NCBI GenBank assembly: GCA_905480445.1
Contig: CAJQQJ010000184.1
Coordinates: 1 to 6,464 of the forward strand
DNA from: an uncultured Alphaproteobacteria bacterium
GTDB taxonomy: Bacteria; Pseudomonadota; Alphaproteobacteria; UBA7985; CAJQQZ01
Direction: 5' to 3'
Length of the DNA stretch: 6,464 nt
The translations under genes were made by a program, and so were the position numbers. The notes under the pieces are model-generated. The model had not been told where the DNA came from. It did not search any database and saw only the letters and a list, made by a program, of their open reading frames with translations. Below are positions 1 through 6,336 of the stretch, in pieces (position 1 is the first letter of the stretch; each line of letters begins with the position of its first letter).

Positions 1-805
1 CTTTGAGCGGTTTATGATCATTGAACTCAATACCGCAAAGAGTGAGAGGACGATCTTGATTTTCATCGAACGCGTGGACGTCAAAACCTATCCCCGACCG
101 ATACTCGTATGCTCGCTGATCTTTACTCATTATCGCTCTTAATGTTTGCAAATCTTCTTCTCTGGTTACCTTAATGAGGTTTTCTGAACAAGGAACTGTT
201 TTGACCTCTAGCCCAGCCTTAAGAAACAGTTCTGAATCATCCGGAAAGTCTGCGCCATCAAACTGAGCGTGAAGACCAGAAATAGTTTTAAAGTCAAAGG
301 CTTGCGGTGTTCTAACTCTACCAACTTTCTCTCGTGGAAGCGTAGCAATCAAGCTACCAGTCGACCAATTGATAGACTTCAAACTATCTACAGGCGGAAG
401 AACTGGAACAGCGGCCGGTGCCGTCTTCAAAGCCGAGCACAAGCTGTCAATCAGCTCATCAGTAATAAGTGGGCGCGCGGCATCATGTATTAAAACTTGC
501 GTGACTTCATCGCTAGCTAATGCCAGCAAGCCCTGTTTTACTGAAGCTTGCCTTGTGTTGCTCCCCTTTACGGGAGCCAGCAGTTTTTCATTGTCGCTGC
601 AAACTGAAGTTTTCACTGCGGATTTGTAAAGTTCATCGTGGTCAGGTCCAATAACAACGACGACTTTGGAAACTGCCTCATGTTGTAAAAACCGTTCCAG
701 ACTGTGTAGGAGAACCGACTTCCCCAGAAGCTCATGGTACTGTTTGGGGAGTGTTCCGCCAAACCGTTGCCCAGAACCCGCTGCTGTTATCACAACTCCC
801 AGCAC
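1..805 (-). CDS. ispDF: IspDF, bifunctional CDP-ME synthase / MECDP synthase (3' end missing)
   Basis: This fused enzyme of the non-mevalonate (MEP) isoprenoid pathway carries a cytidylyltransferase (IspD, MEP + CTP to CDP-ME) and the start of a cyclodiphosphate synthase (IspF). Reading the reverse complement from GTG at 803-805 gives 268 codons open to the window edge. Visible IspD signatures are TAAGSGQRFGG with LPKQY just after (residues 7-23, CTP-binding loop, R14 and K21), HDAARP (107-112) and NLIKVT (K212). After a short linker the IspF signature GIGFDVHAF begins at about 238, with metal ligands D242 and H244, followed by LCGIEF. Only about 33 IspF residues are seen, so roughly a third of the protein lies outside. 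The start is well constrained: an in-frame TAA lies two codons upstream and the first beta-strand (VLGVVITAAG) begins at once. A weak TGGA lies 7 bases before it. IspD-IspF fusion is typical of Alphaproteobacteria. It is divergent from dusB. I see no frameshift. Confidence 0.95.
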   Translation of the reverse strand, partial: MLGVVITAAGSGQRFGGTLPKQYHELLGKSVLLHSLERFLQHEAVSKVVVVIGPDHDELYKSAVKTSVCSDNEKLLAPVKGSNTRQASVKQGLLALASDEVTQVLIHDAARPLITDELIDSLCSALKTAPAAVPVLPPVDSLKSINWSTGSLIATLPREKVGRVRTPQAFDFKTISGLHAQFDGADFPDDSELFLKAGLEVKTVPCSENLIKVTREEDLQTLRAIMSKDQRAYEYRSGIGFDVHAFDENQDRPLTLCGIEFNDHKPLK

Positions 806-952
806 AAATTAGTCCAATCCAATGCTTTGTTAATGGCCTGTCATTACGTTACGGGCCTTATTAAAGTCCAGAAAAAGAGCGATAAATCAACAGATAGGCT
901 TCTATTACGAGTAAAAGACGGGTAAGAACTGCCCAAATATTGTGCACCGCTA
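806..952. promoter_or_regulatory. Divergent spacer between ispDF and dusB, presumed to hold both promoters
   Basis: This 147-bp non-coding gap must carry the promoters for ispDF (leftward) and the dusB-ntrBC run (rightward) if they are not read from elsewhere. I see no convincing promoter. The best leftward candidate is TTGATT (complement of 885-890) followed by TTTAAT (complement of 860-865) with a 19-base spacer, which is longer than ideal. A TGCACC at 943-948 resembles one arm of an NtrC site but has no partner arm. No sigma-54 -24/-12 element was found. The role is inferred from gene orientation, not from a clear motif. Confidence 0.35.
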
Positions 953-1978
953 TTGTCTGATCTTTTTGTGAGCAAACAACTCAATCCCATACAGTTGGGT
1001 TCAGTGAAAATTGAATGCCCCGTCATCCTAGCGCCAATGTCAGGAGTGACAGACCGCCCCTTTCGTGACGTCGTGCGTGGATTAGGCGCGGGGCTGGTTG
1101 TTTCTGAAATGATTGCTTCCGAAGCTGTGCTGAGGGAAATCAAAGATTCTCGGAAGTTGAACAATGATTTCAAAAGCGAACAGCCCATGGCAATTCAGCT
1201 CGCCGGCTATGAGGCCGACGTCATTGCTGAAGCGGCTAGAGTTCTCGAAGACCGTGGCGCGGAACTTTTGGATTTGAATTTCGGATGTCCGGCGAGAAAA
1301 GTGACCGGTAAAGCCTCAGGATCTGCCTTGATGAGGGATGAGTGTCGATCCGCTGAAATTTTTGAAAAAGCAGCCAAAGCTGTGTCGATTCCTGTTACTG
1401 TCAAGATGCGCCTTGGTTGGGACGATGAAAGTTTTAACGCGCCTAAACTGGCCAAAATCGCTGAAGAATCTGGCCTTCAAATGGTCACCGTTCACGGACG
1501 GACGAGATGTCAATTTTACAAAGGTACGGCTGACTGGAAAAAAATACGACAGGTGAAAGAGGCTATTTCAATACCAGTGATTGCCAATGGTGACATTCTC
1601 ACTTTGGACGACGTAGACTTAGCATTGGAACAGTCCGGTGCGGACGGCGTTATGGTCGGTAGAGCAGCCGTTGGAAAACCCTGGTTACTCCGGCAGATAT
1701 CCGATCACCTTTCTCAACAGCCTATCTCCCTAGTCCCAGATCATGTTGCAATGGGTCATCTAGTGTTGGATCATTATAAACACTTGCTCGAGCATTACGG
1801 TCATCACGGCGTAAAAATTGCGCGTAAACACCTTTGTGGATACTTGACCGGCGGAAGAGGGGTTGCAGAAACACGTGGCCGAATAGCCCAAGAATGTAAC
1901 CCAGACCGCGTCATAACAATGCTTGAAGAATACTTCTTCGACAGACACGACATCTCGCTCAGTCAACAGGCAGCTTAG
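953..1978 (+). CDS. dusB: tRNA-dihydrouridine synthase DusB (NifR3 family)
   Basis: This FMN-dependent, NADPH-using enzyme reduces specific uridines of tRNA to dihydrouridine in the cytoplasm. The 341-residue protein has the usual family length and all landmarks. They are LAPMSGVTDRPFR (residues 26-38, FMN-binding start of the TIM barrel), NFGCPARKV with the catalytic cysteine C112, the K/R-rich strand around TVKMRLGWD, and HGRTR (181-185). The phosphate-binding region follows as ANGDI then DGVMVGRAA (231-239), and last is the helical tRNA-binding C-terminus containing ARKHLCGYLTGGRG. The start is uncertain: TTG 953 and GTG 968 are both in frame, neither has a clear ribosome binding site, and the in-frame TAA at 923-925 limits anything longer. 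It is the first gene of the ntr run, as in many alphaproteobacteria where it was called nifR3, and is separated from ntrB by only 8 bases, implying co-transcription. The assignment to DusB rather than DusA/DusC rests on the motifs and the position next to ntrBC. Confidence 0.95.
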   Translation: MSDLFVSKQLNPIQLGSVKIECPVILAPMSGVTDRPFRDVVRGLGAGLVVSEMIASEAVLREIKDSRKLNNDFKSEQPMAIQLAGYEADVIAEAARVLEDRGAELLDLNFGCPARKVTGKASGSALMRDECRSAEIFEKAAKAVSIPVTVKMRLGWDDESFNAPKLAKIAEESGLQMVTVHGRTRCQFYKGTADWKKIRQVKEAISIPVIANGDILTLDDVDLALEQSGADGVMVGRAAVGKPWLLRQISDHLSQQPISLVPDHVAMGHLVLDHYKHLLEHYGHHGVKIARKHLCGYLTGGRGVAETRGRIAQECNPDRVITMLEEYFFDRHDISLSQQAA

Positions 1979-1986
1979 TAAGCACC

Positions 1987-3084
1987 ATGTTGAATTCAAA
2001 CGATTTACCAGCAGCAAACACTATTCTTCAAGCACTAGAAACACCGGTTTTTCTGGCAAATGATCAGTTAGAGATTATGTTCTGCAATCAAGCTTGTGAG
2101 AGCTTTTTCGAGCGCAGTCTTAGGCAGTTGGAAAACTCCAAGTTGACAGATTTCTTGCCACAAGACTCAGCTCTAATTTCTCTCATTTTGAACGCGCTGG
2201 AACATGAACAGTCACTATCAGAACATGACATCAATCTGCAATCACCCAAGCTCAGCAAACATAAAAGTGTTTCCGTTTATCTTTCTCCTCATGGCAATCT
2301 TGGAGATCAAGTTGCGGTTACTTTGTTCGAACGCAAAATTGGCAGAGAAATGGATGATAGTCTGAGCAACCGGTTCGCAGCAAAATCCATCACTCACTTG
2401 GGCGCCAGTCTTGCTCATGAAATTAAGAACCCGCTTTCAGGAATTAAGGGGGCGTCTCAGTTGCTAGAAGCTGGTGCGTCTACTGAAGACTTAGAATTGC
2501 TAACCCTCATTCAAAACGAGACAGATCGAATTGTTGAGTTGGTCGACGAATTTGACTTCTTATCGCACACTCATTTGTTGCAGCGTGAAAATGTCAACGT
2601 GCACGAAGTGTTAGACCACGTGAAAAAGCTTGCTGAAGTAGGCTTTGGCCGCACAGTTAGTTTCAAAGAACATTATGATCCATCTCTGCCAAACACTTTC
2701 GGCGATTATAACATGCTGGTCCAAGCTTTATTGAACTTGGTGAAGAACGCCTGTGAAGCCGCGCCCCAAGAAAACGGGACCGTTGAACTGCGCACATCGT
2801 TTCAACATGGCATAAAATTGTCTCTGCCTGGGAGCCGGAAGAGAGTGGATTTGCCTCTTATTATTGGCATTAAAGACAATGGTTCAGGCATCTCAGAGAA
2901 ACTGAAAACAACACTGTTCGATCCCTTCGAAACCTCGAAACCAGATGGCAAGGGACTTGGCCTTTCCATCGTCGCAAAAATTGTCGACGACTTAGGTGGG
3001 TTGATTGAATTCACTTCGGATCCAAGCGGTACAGAATTCCGCCTTTTGCTCCCGCGAGCTGCTGAGGACCAACCAGGTGTCTAA
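1987..3084 (+). CDS. ntrB: Nitrogen-regulation sensor histidine kinase NtrB (GlnL)
   Basis: This soluble two-component kinase/phosphatase phosphorylates NtrC under nitrogen limitation. In the family its activity is set by the PII protein GlnB. The 365-residue protein has no membrane segment. An N-terminal PAS-like domain (about 10-115, with LANDQLEIMFCNQACESFF) is followed by a dimerisation/phosphotransfer helix with SLAHEIKNPLSGIKGASQLLE, phospho-acceptor H144. The ATP-binding domain follows: N-box around QALLNLVKNACEA (N254), G1 box DNGSGI (297-302), LFDPFETSK, and G2 box GKGLGLSIV (321-329). All catalytic boxes look intact. The 'LSGIKGA' version after the histidine and the block DPSLPNTFGDYN are typical of alphaproteobacterial NtrB. 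It begins 8 bases after the dusB stop with only a weak purine stretch before ATG, so coupling to dusB translation is plausible. It overlaps ntrC by 8 bases. Confidence 0.96.
   Translation: MLNSNDLPAANTILQALETPVFLANDQLEIMFCNQACESFFERSLRQLENSKLTDFLPQDSALISLILNALEHEQSLSEHDINLQSPKLSKHKSVSVYLSPHGNLGDQVAVTLFERKIGREMDDSLSNRFAAKSITHLGASLAHEIKNPLSGIKGASQLLEAGASTEDLELLTLIQNETDRIVELVDEFDFLSHTHLLQRENVNVHEVLDHVKKLAEVGFGRTVSFKEHYDPSLPNTFGDYNMLVQALLNLVKNACEAAPQENGTVELRTSFQHGIKLSLPGSRKRVDLPLIIGIKDNGSGISEKLKTTLFDPFETSKPDGKGLGLSIVAKIVDDLGGLIEFTSDPSGTEFRLLLPRAAEDQPGV
3065..3068 (+). promoter_or_regulatory. Ribosome binding site that fixes the ntrC start
   Basis: AGGA inside the end of ntrB sits 8 bases before GTG 3077. 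This supports GTG 3077, which gives a protein beginning VSNKTILVAEDD, over the upstream in-frame ATG at 3005, which would add 24 residues not expected ahead of a receiver domain. Confidence 0.7.
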
Positions 3085-4540
3085 CAAAACGATTTTGGTT
3101 GCAGAGGACGATCAGGCTATAAGAACAGTGCTAACTCAAGCACTAAAACGATCAGGATATTCTGTCCGAGTAACAGAAAGTATCTCTGAACTCTGGCAAT
3201 GGGTACAGCAGGGTATGGGTGACCTCGTCGTTACGGATGTGGTTTTACCAGATGGCAACGGTTTGGAAATACTGCCTCAGATCAAGTTAGTTCGACCAGA
3301 GCTGAACGTCGTCGTTATGAGCGCACAAAACACTTTGTTGACCGCGGTTAAAGCGAATGAAGGCGGGGCGTTCGAATATCTTCCAAAGCCTTTTGACTTG
3401 CAGGTTTTGTTAAAAACAGTGGAGAAGGCTTTTTCTAACAAAGGCGATACTCAAGAAAAAGTTTCTACTACTGCACTTCTTGAAACGGCAGATGAAAGAT
3501 CGCCCCTAATCGGTAGATCCCAGGCAATGCAGGAGATCTACAGGCTAATTGCTCGACTTACGAGTACAGATCTCACTGTACTTATAACGGGAGAGTCTGG
3601 CACAGGAAAAGAACTTGTGGCTAGAGCTCTCCACAATTACAGCCGCCGAAAAAAAGCAGCCTTCGTCGCGGTAAACATGGCAGCTATCCCTAAAGATCTT
3701 ATTGAATCTGAGTTGTTTGGCCATGAGAAGGGGGCCTTTACCGGCGCAGTAAAGTCCAGCCCTGGGCGCTTTGAGCAAGCGAAGGGAGGCACTCTGTTTC
3801 TTGATGAAATAGGAGATATGCCTCTCGAAGCGCAAACGAGATTGCTGCGCGTTCTGCAAGGTGGAGAGTACTCTGCCGTTGGCAGTCAGAAGTCCCAACA
3901 CAGCGATGTCCGCATAATCTCCGCTACGCACCACGATCTAAGAGGATTGGTAGCAGATGGACGTTTTCGTGAAGACCTGTATTACCGATTGAACGTTGTT
4001 CCAGTATCGCTCCCCCCTTTAAGAGAGCGGACAGAAGATATCCCTGATTTGGTCCAACACTTTTTGGTCAAATCTGGTGACCAAGTCAGTGCTCAGAAAA
4101 CATTCTCCCTTGAAGCCTTAAACCGACTGAAAGACCACGATTGGCCAGGTAATGTGAGGGAATTGGAAAACACGGTACTAAGACTTTCTGTTTTAACAAT
4201 CGAAGATGTTATCGATGCAGAAGGTGTAAACGGGGAAATCAACATTTCAAAAGTGGTAAGCAACGCATCACAGGAACACGTCACACAGGGCACTGATTCT
4301 ACACTTTCGTCTTCGATCAGGTCCCACTTACAAAGCTATTTTGATGCCCATGGGGAGCAATTACCGGCCTCTGGCCTCTACAATCGAGTTCTACACGAAC
4401 TAGAGCGACCCTTGATCGAGTTATGCCTGGCGGCGACAAAAGGTAACCAAATCAAAACCGCTGAGTTGCTGGGCCTTAATCGAAACACCTTGAGAAAAAA
4501 AATAAAAGAGTTAGAAATCGAAGTGCTTAGGAGAAACTAA
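3077..4540 (+). CDS. ntrC: Nitrogen-regulation response regulator NtrC (GlnG), sigma-54 activator
   Basis: This DNA-binding activator is phosphorylated by NtrB and drives RNA polymerase-sigma-54 at nitrogen-assimilation promoters such as glnA or amtB in the family. With GTG 3077 as start it is 487 residues. The receiver domain (about 5-118) has the acidic pair D11/D12, phospho-acceptor D54 in TDVVLPDGNG, S81 in MSAQNT and K103 in LPKPFD. The AAA+ domain has Walker A GESGTGKE (171-178), the sigma-54-contacting GAFTGA loop (218-223), Walker B GGTLFLDEIGDMP (D242/E243), FREDLYYRLNV with candidate arginine fingers, and WPGNVRELEN (sensor II). A Fis-type helix-turn-helix closes the protein (about 457-479, NQIKTAELLGLNRNTLRKK). 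The segment DAHGEQLPASGLYNRVLHELERP before the helix-turn-helix is characteristic of alphaproteobacterial NtrC. An upstream in-frame ATG (3005) would add 24 residues and is disfavoured. It overlaps ntrB by 8 bases, so the pair is probably translationally coupled. The stop codon shares its last base with the ATG of a mini-ORF. Confidence 0.96.
   Translation: MSNKTILVAEDDQAIRTVLTQALKRSGYSVRVTESISELWQWVQQGMGDLVVTDVVLPDGNGLEILPQIKLVRPELNVVVMSAQNTLLTAVKANEGGAFEYLPKPFDLQVLLKTVEKAFSNKGDTQEKVSTTALLETADERSPLIGRSQAMQEIYRLIARLTSTDLTVLITGESGTGKELVARALHNYSRRKKAAFVAVNMAAIPKDLIESELFGHEKGAFTGAVKSSPGRFEQAKGGTLFLDEIGDMPLEAQTRLLRVLQGGEYSAVGSQKSQHSDVRIISATHHDLRGLVADGRFREDLYYRLNVVPVSLPPLRERTEDIPDLVQHFLVKSGDQVSAQKTFSLEALNRLKDHDWPGNVRELENTVLRLSVLTIEDVIDAEGVNGEINISKVVSNASQEHVTQGTDSTLSSSIRSHLQSYFDAHGEQLPASGLYNRVLHELERPLIELCLAATKGNQIKTAELLGLNRNTLRKKIKELEIEVLRRN
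4529..4534 (+). promoter_or_regulatory. Strong Shine-Dalgarno-like site before the ntrC-ntrY mini-ORF
   Basis: AGGAGA at the end of ntrC lies 5 bases before the ATG at 4540, close to ideal spacing. It serves the mini-ORF, not ntrY, whose own ATG 4618 is preceded by a pyrimidine-rich stretch (CTCTTTCC then TGA) with no such site. This makes it the only good ribosome binding site in the ntrC-ntrY junction. Confidence 0.6.
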
Positions 4541-4617
4541 TGGCGTTAGATCATGGCTTAGCCTACTGCAACTTTTACTACTCTACAGCTTACTCGAATT
4601 ATTGGGCTCTTTCCTGA
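4540..4617 (+). CDS. Hypothetical 25-residue mini-ORF linking ntrC to ntrY
   Basis: I do not recognise this peptide. It starts MALDHGLAYC and ends NYWALS. Its composition is notable: five tyrosines, one tryptophan and one phenylalanine in 25 residues. It has no transmembrane helix or known motif. What supports it is its arrangement. Its ATG overlaps the ntrC TAA by one base (TAATG). A good AGGAGA lies 5 bases upstream. Its TGA is immediately followed by the ntrY ATG (TGAATG), and it is in the same frame as ntrY. It fills the whole junction between the two genes. The likely role, which is inference, is to bring ribosomes to ntrY, which lacks its own ribosome binding site. Alternatives are chance, or the remnant of an N-terminal extension of NtrY interrupted by TGA. 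It is too short to judge by coding statistics. Confidence 0.4.
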   Translation: MALDHGLAYCNFYYSTAYSNYWALS

Positions 4618-6336
4618 ATGACCAACCAAATCGCCGATAGCCAAACATCCGGCAATGTTGAAAATTCAGCCGACCGTTGGAGAAGCTTGAGAGGCTGGGC
4701 TCGTAAAGTCCGATTAGAGCTTGTTATTCTGTCTATTTTGATAGTTGTTGCTTTGTTCGCAGGTTTTCAAACTTACCAATTCTTGAATCTTGATGATCCA
4801 GCTTCAGGTAAAGACGGTCTAGTTCTTGTGCTTTGGTTGGACTTTGCAGTTCTTTTTTGTTTTGGATTACTTCTTGCCCGGCGTGTCGCCATTATTTGGA
4901 TCCATCGACAGCGTAGTAGGGCTGGTTCAACACTTCTCATTCGCAGCATCATGCTGTTCACGATTGTCGGTGTAACACCAACAATTCTTGTTTCCGTTTT
5001 TTCTGTTTTTGTCTTTAATCTCAGTTTGAAAACATGGTTTGATGAGCCGGTCTCAACGGCTATCGAAGAATCTCTGGCAATTGCAGATAAGTATTTGGAA
5101 GAACACGAACGCTCAATTGAAACTGATGCCTTGTATATTGCAAATGCAATCAACAAAAATCAGCCCTATTTTGTTGTCAATCGAGCAGAGTTTAACTTTT
5201 TCCTTAACGATCAACGCTTCGACAGAGGGCTGTCTGAAGTGGTGGTTATAACTGACGACAAGCGTCATGTGGCCGGTGGTGCTGTTCTTCAAAGCCTGAT
5301 CGAAAACTATGTTCCTCAAATCCCTGAGTCTGCGTTTGACAACGCATCCACTGGTCGCGTAGCGGTCTGGTCACCAGAAGACGATGATGGACGCATAGCC
5401 GCTTTTGTGCGGTTACAAAGCGTTGCTAATGCTTACCTATATGTCAGTAAGAGGATCGATCTCGACGTTATCGCTAGAGTCGAAAAAACGCGCGATGCGT
5501 CTTCCAACTATCGTACTTTGGAAGCAAAGCTTTATCAGTATCAGTTCACGTTTTTCTCCATCTTTGGCATAGTCGGCCTACTCTTGTTAGTCGGCTCCGT
5601 TGGAATCGGCATTGTTTTTGCTTCCAATCTAACCAGACCGATTGGCTACTTAATCGAAGCGGCTGAACGCGTAGGCCAGGGTGATCTTCAGGCTCGAGTA
5701 TTAGAACAAGCGGACCGTGATGATGGCGTCAGTAAGCTTTCTTCGGCTTTTAACAAAATGACGACCCAGTTAAGTGAGCAACAAAAGGCGCTTCTAGAGG
5801 CCAACCGTCAGACCGAAACGAGATGGCGGTTCACCCAAGCGGTTTTGTCGGGCGTTAGCGCCGGTGTAATCGGACTTGACTCAGAAGGGTGCATAAATCT
5901 TCCTAACAGATCAGCATCCGAATTAATTGGCATGGACTTGGATCAAGAAGTCGGCAAGTTGCTAAGTGCAGTGCTTCCTGACTTTGCCAACGGTCTCAAC
6001 GACCTCCGCACTAAAGGAGGGGGTCTAGCTTCGGAAGAAGTGAGATTGCCGGTTCGAGGTCGAGTTCCTAAAACATTCAACGTTACAACTATCGCTGAAT
6101 TGAAAGACAACGAAGTCATCGGATACGTTGTTACGTTTGACGATATTACAGAGTTACTTTCTGCTCAAAGAAATGCCGCTTGGTCAGATGTAGCAAGAAG
6201 AATTGCGCAAACAACGAAAATGGAGCCAAACGGTGCCAAAGGGAGCAAAGGAATCTTCGAAAACACCGCTTGTGGAACAAGATCGAACAAATCAGGAAAA
6301 TTATTAATTTCTGTAACGATTTTCGAAATATTTTAG
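4618..6336 (+). CDS. ntrY: NtrY membrane sensor histidine kinase, broken before its kinase core
   Basis: NtrY is the inner-membrane sensor kinase of the NtrY/NtrX pair, implicated in nitrogen and redox-related control. This reading frame gives 572 residues, but the family is usually around 700-780. Visible parts are a polar N-terminus (1-32), three predicted membrane helices (about 33-54, 68-88, 107-134), a periplasmic sensor region (about 138-308, with LDEP-like FDEPVSTAIEESLAIADKYLEEH), a fourth helix (about 310-337), a HAMP domain (about 335-390, PIGYLIEAAERVGQGDLQAR) and a PAS domain (about 402-512, GVIGLDSEG and LPNRSA). FDDITELLSAQRNAAWSD then leads into VARRIA (525-530). The family next has HEIKNPLTP with the phospho-acceptor histidine. 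Here residue 531 is Q and the following 42 residues match nothing in the family. The H-box remainder and the whole ATPase domain are therefore missing. As written it cannot be an active kinase. The cause may be a real rearrangement or an assembly/contig-end error at about base 6210. ATG 4618 has no ribosome binding site and abuts the mini-ORF stop. Confidence 0.9.
   Translation: MTNQIADSQTSGNVENSADRWRSLRGWARKVRLELVILSILIVVALFAGFQTYQFLNLDDPASGKDGLVLVLWLDFAVLFCFGLLLARRVAIIWIHRQRSRAGSTLLIRSIMLFTIVGVTPTILVSVFSVFVFNLSLKTWFDEPVSTAIEESLAIADKYLEEHERSIETDALYIANAINKNQPYFVVNRAEFNFFLNDQRFDRGLSEVVVITDDKRHVAGGAVLQSLIENYVPQIPESAFDNASTGRVAVWSPEDDDGRIAAFVRLQSVANAYLYVSKRIDLDVIARVEKTRDASSNYRTLEAKLYQYQFTFFSIFGIVGLLLLVGSVGIGIVFASNLTRPIGYLIEAAERVGQGDLQARVLEQADRDDGVSKLSSAFNKMTTQLSEQQKALLEANRQTETRWRFTQAVLSGVSAGVIGLDSEGCINLPNRSASELIGMDLDQEVGKLLSAVLPDFANGLNDLRTKGGGLASEEVRLPVRGRVPKTFNVTTIAELKDNEVIGYVVTFDDITELLSAQRNAAWSDVARRIAQTTKMEPNGAKGSKGIFENTACGTRSNKSGKLLISVTIFEIF

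Noticed and set aside
269..629. Plus-strand ORFs in the first 630 bases
   Set aside because: They are antisense to the clearly coding ispDF frame.
834..848. TGGCCTGTCATTACG as a possible sigma-54 promoter
   Set aside because: The -24 GG is present but the -12 GC is not at the required spacing, and the surrounding bases do not match.
943..948. TGCACC resembling one half of an NtrC binding site upstream of dusB
   Set aside because: No matching GGTGCA arm at proper spacing; a six-base half-site is expected by chance.
844..1188. Minus-strand ORF of 114 codons across the dusB 5' region
   Set aside because: It is a shadow of dusB with no recognisable domain; the plus-strand frame is unambiguous.
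3545..3934. Minus-strand ORF of 129 codons inside ntrC
   Set aside because: It lies opposite the highly conserved AAA+ domain and its translation has no family features; antisense shadow.
4541..4617. Terminator between ntrC and ntrY
   Set aside because: GGCTTAGCC is only a tiny palindrome with no following T run; the genes appear co-transcribed.
6210..6240. 5' end of a group II intron or an inserted element at the ntrY break
   Set aside because: No GTGYG-type intron boundary, no terminal inverted repeat or target duplication visible, and the other end is outside the window.
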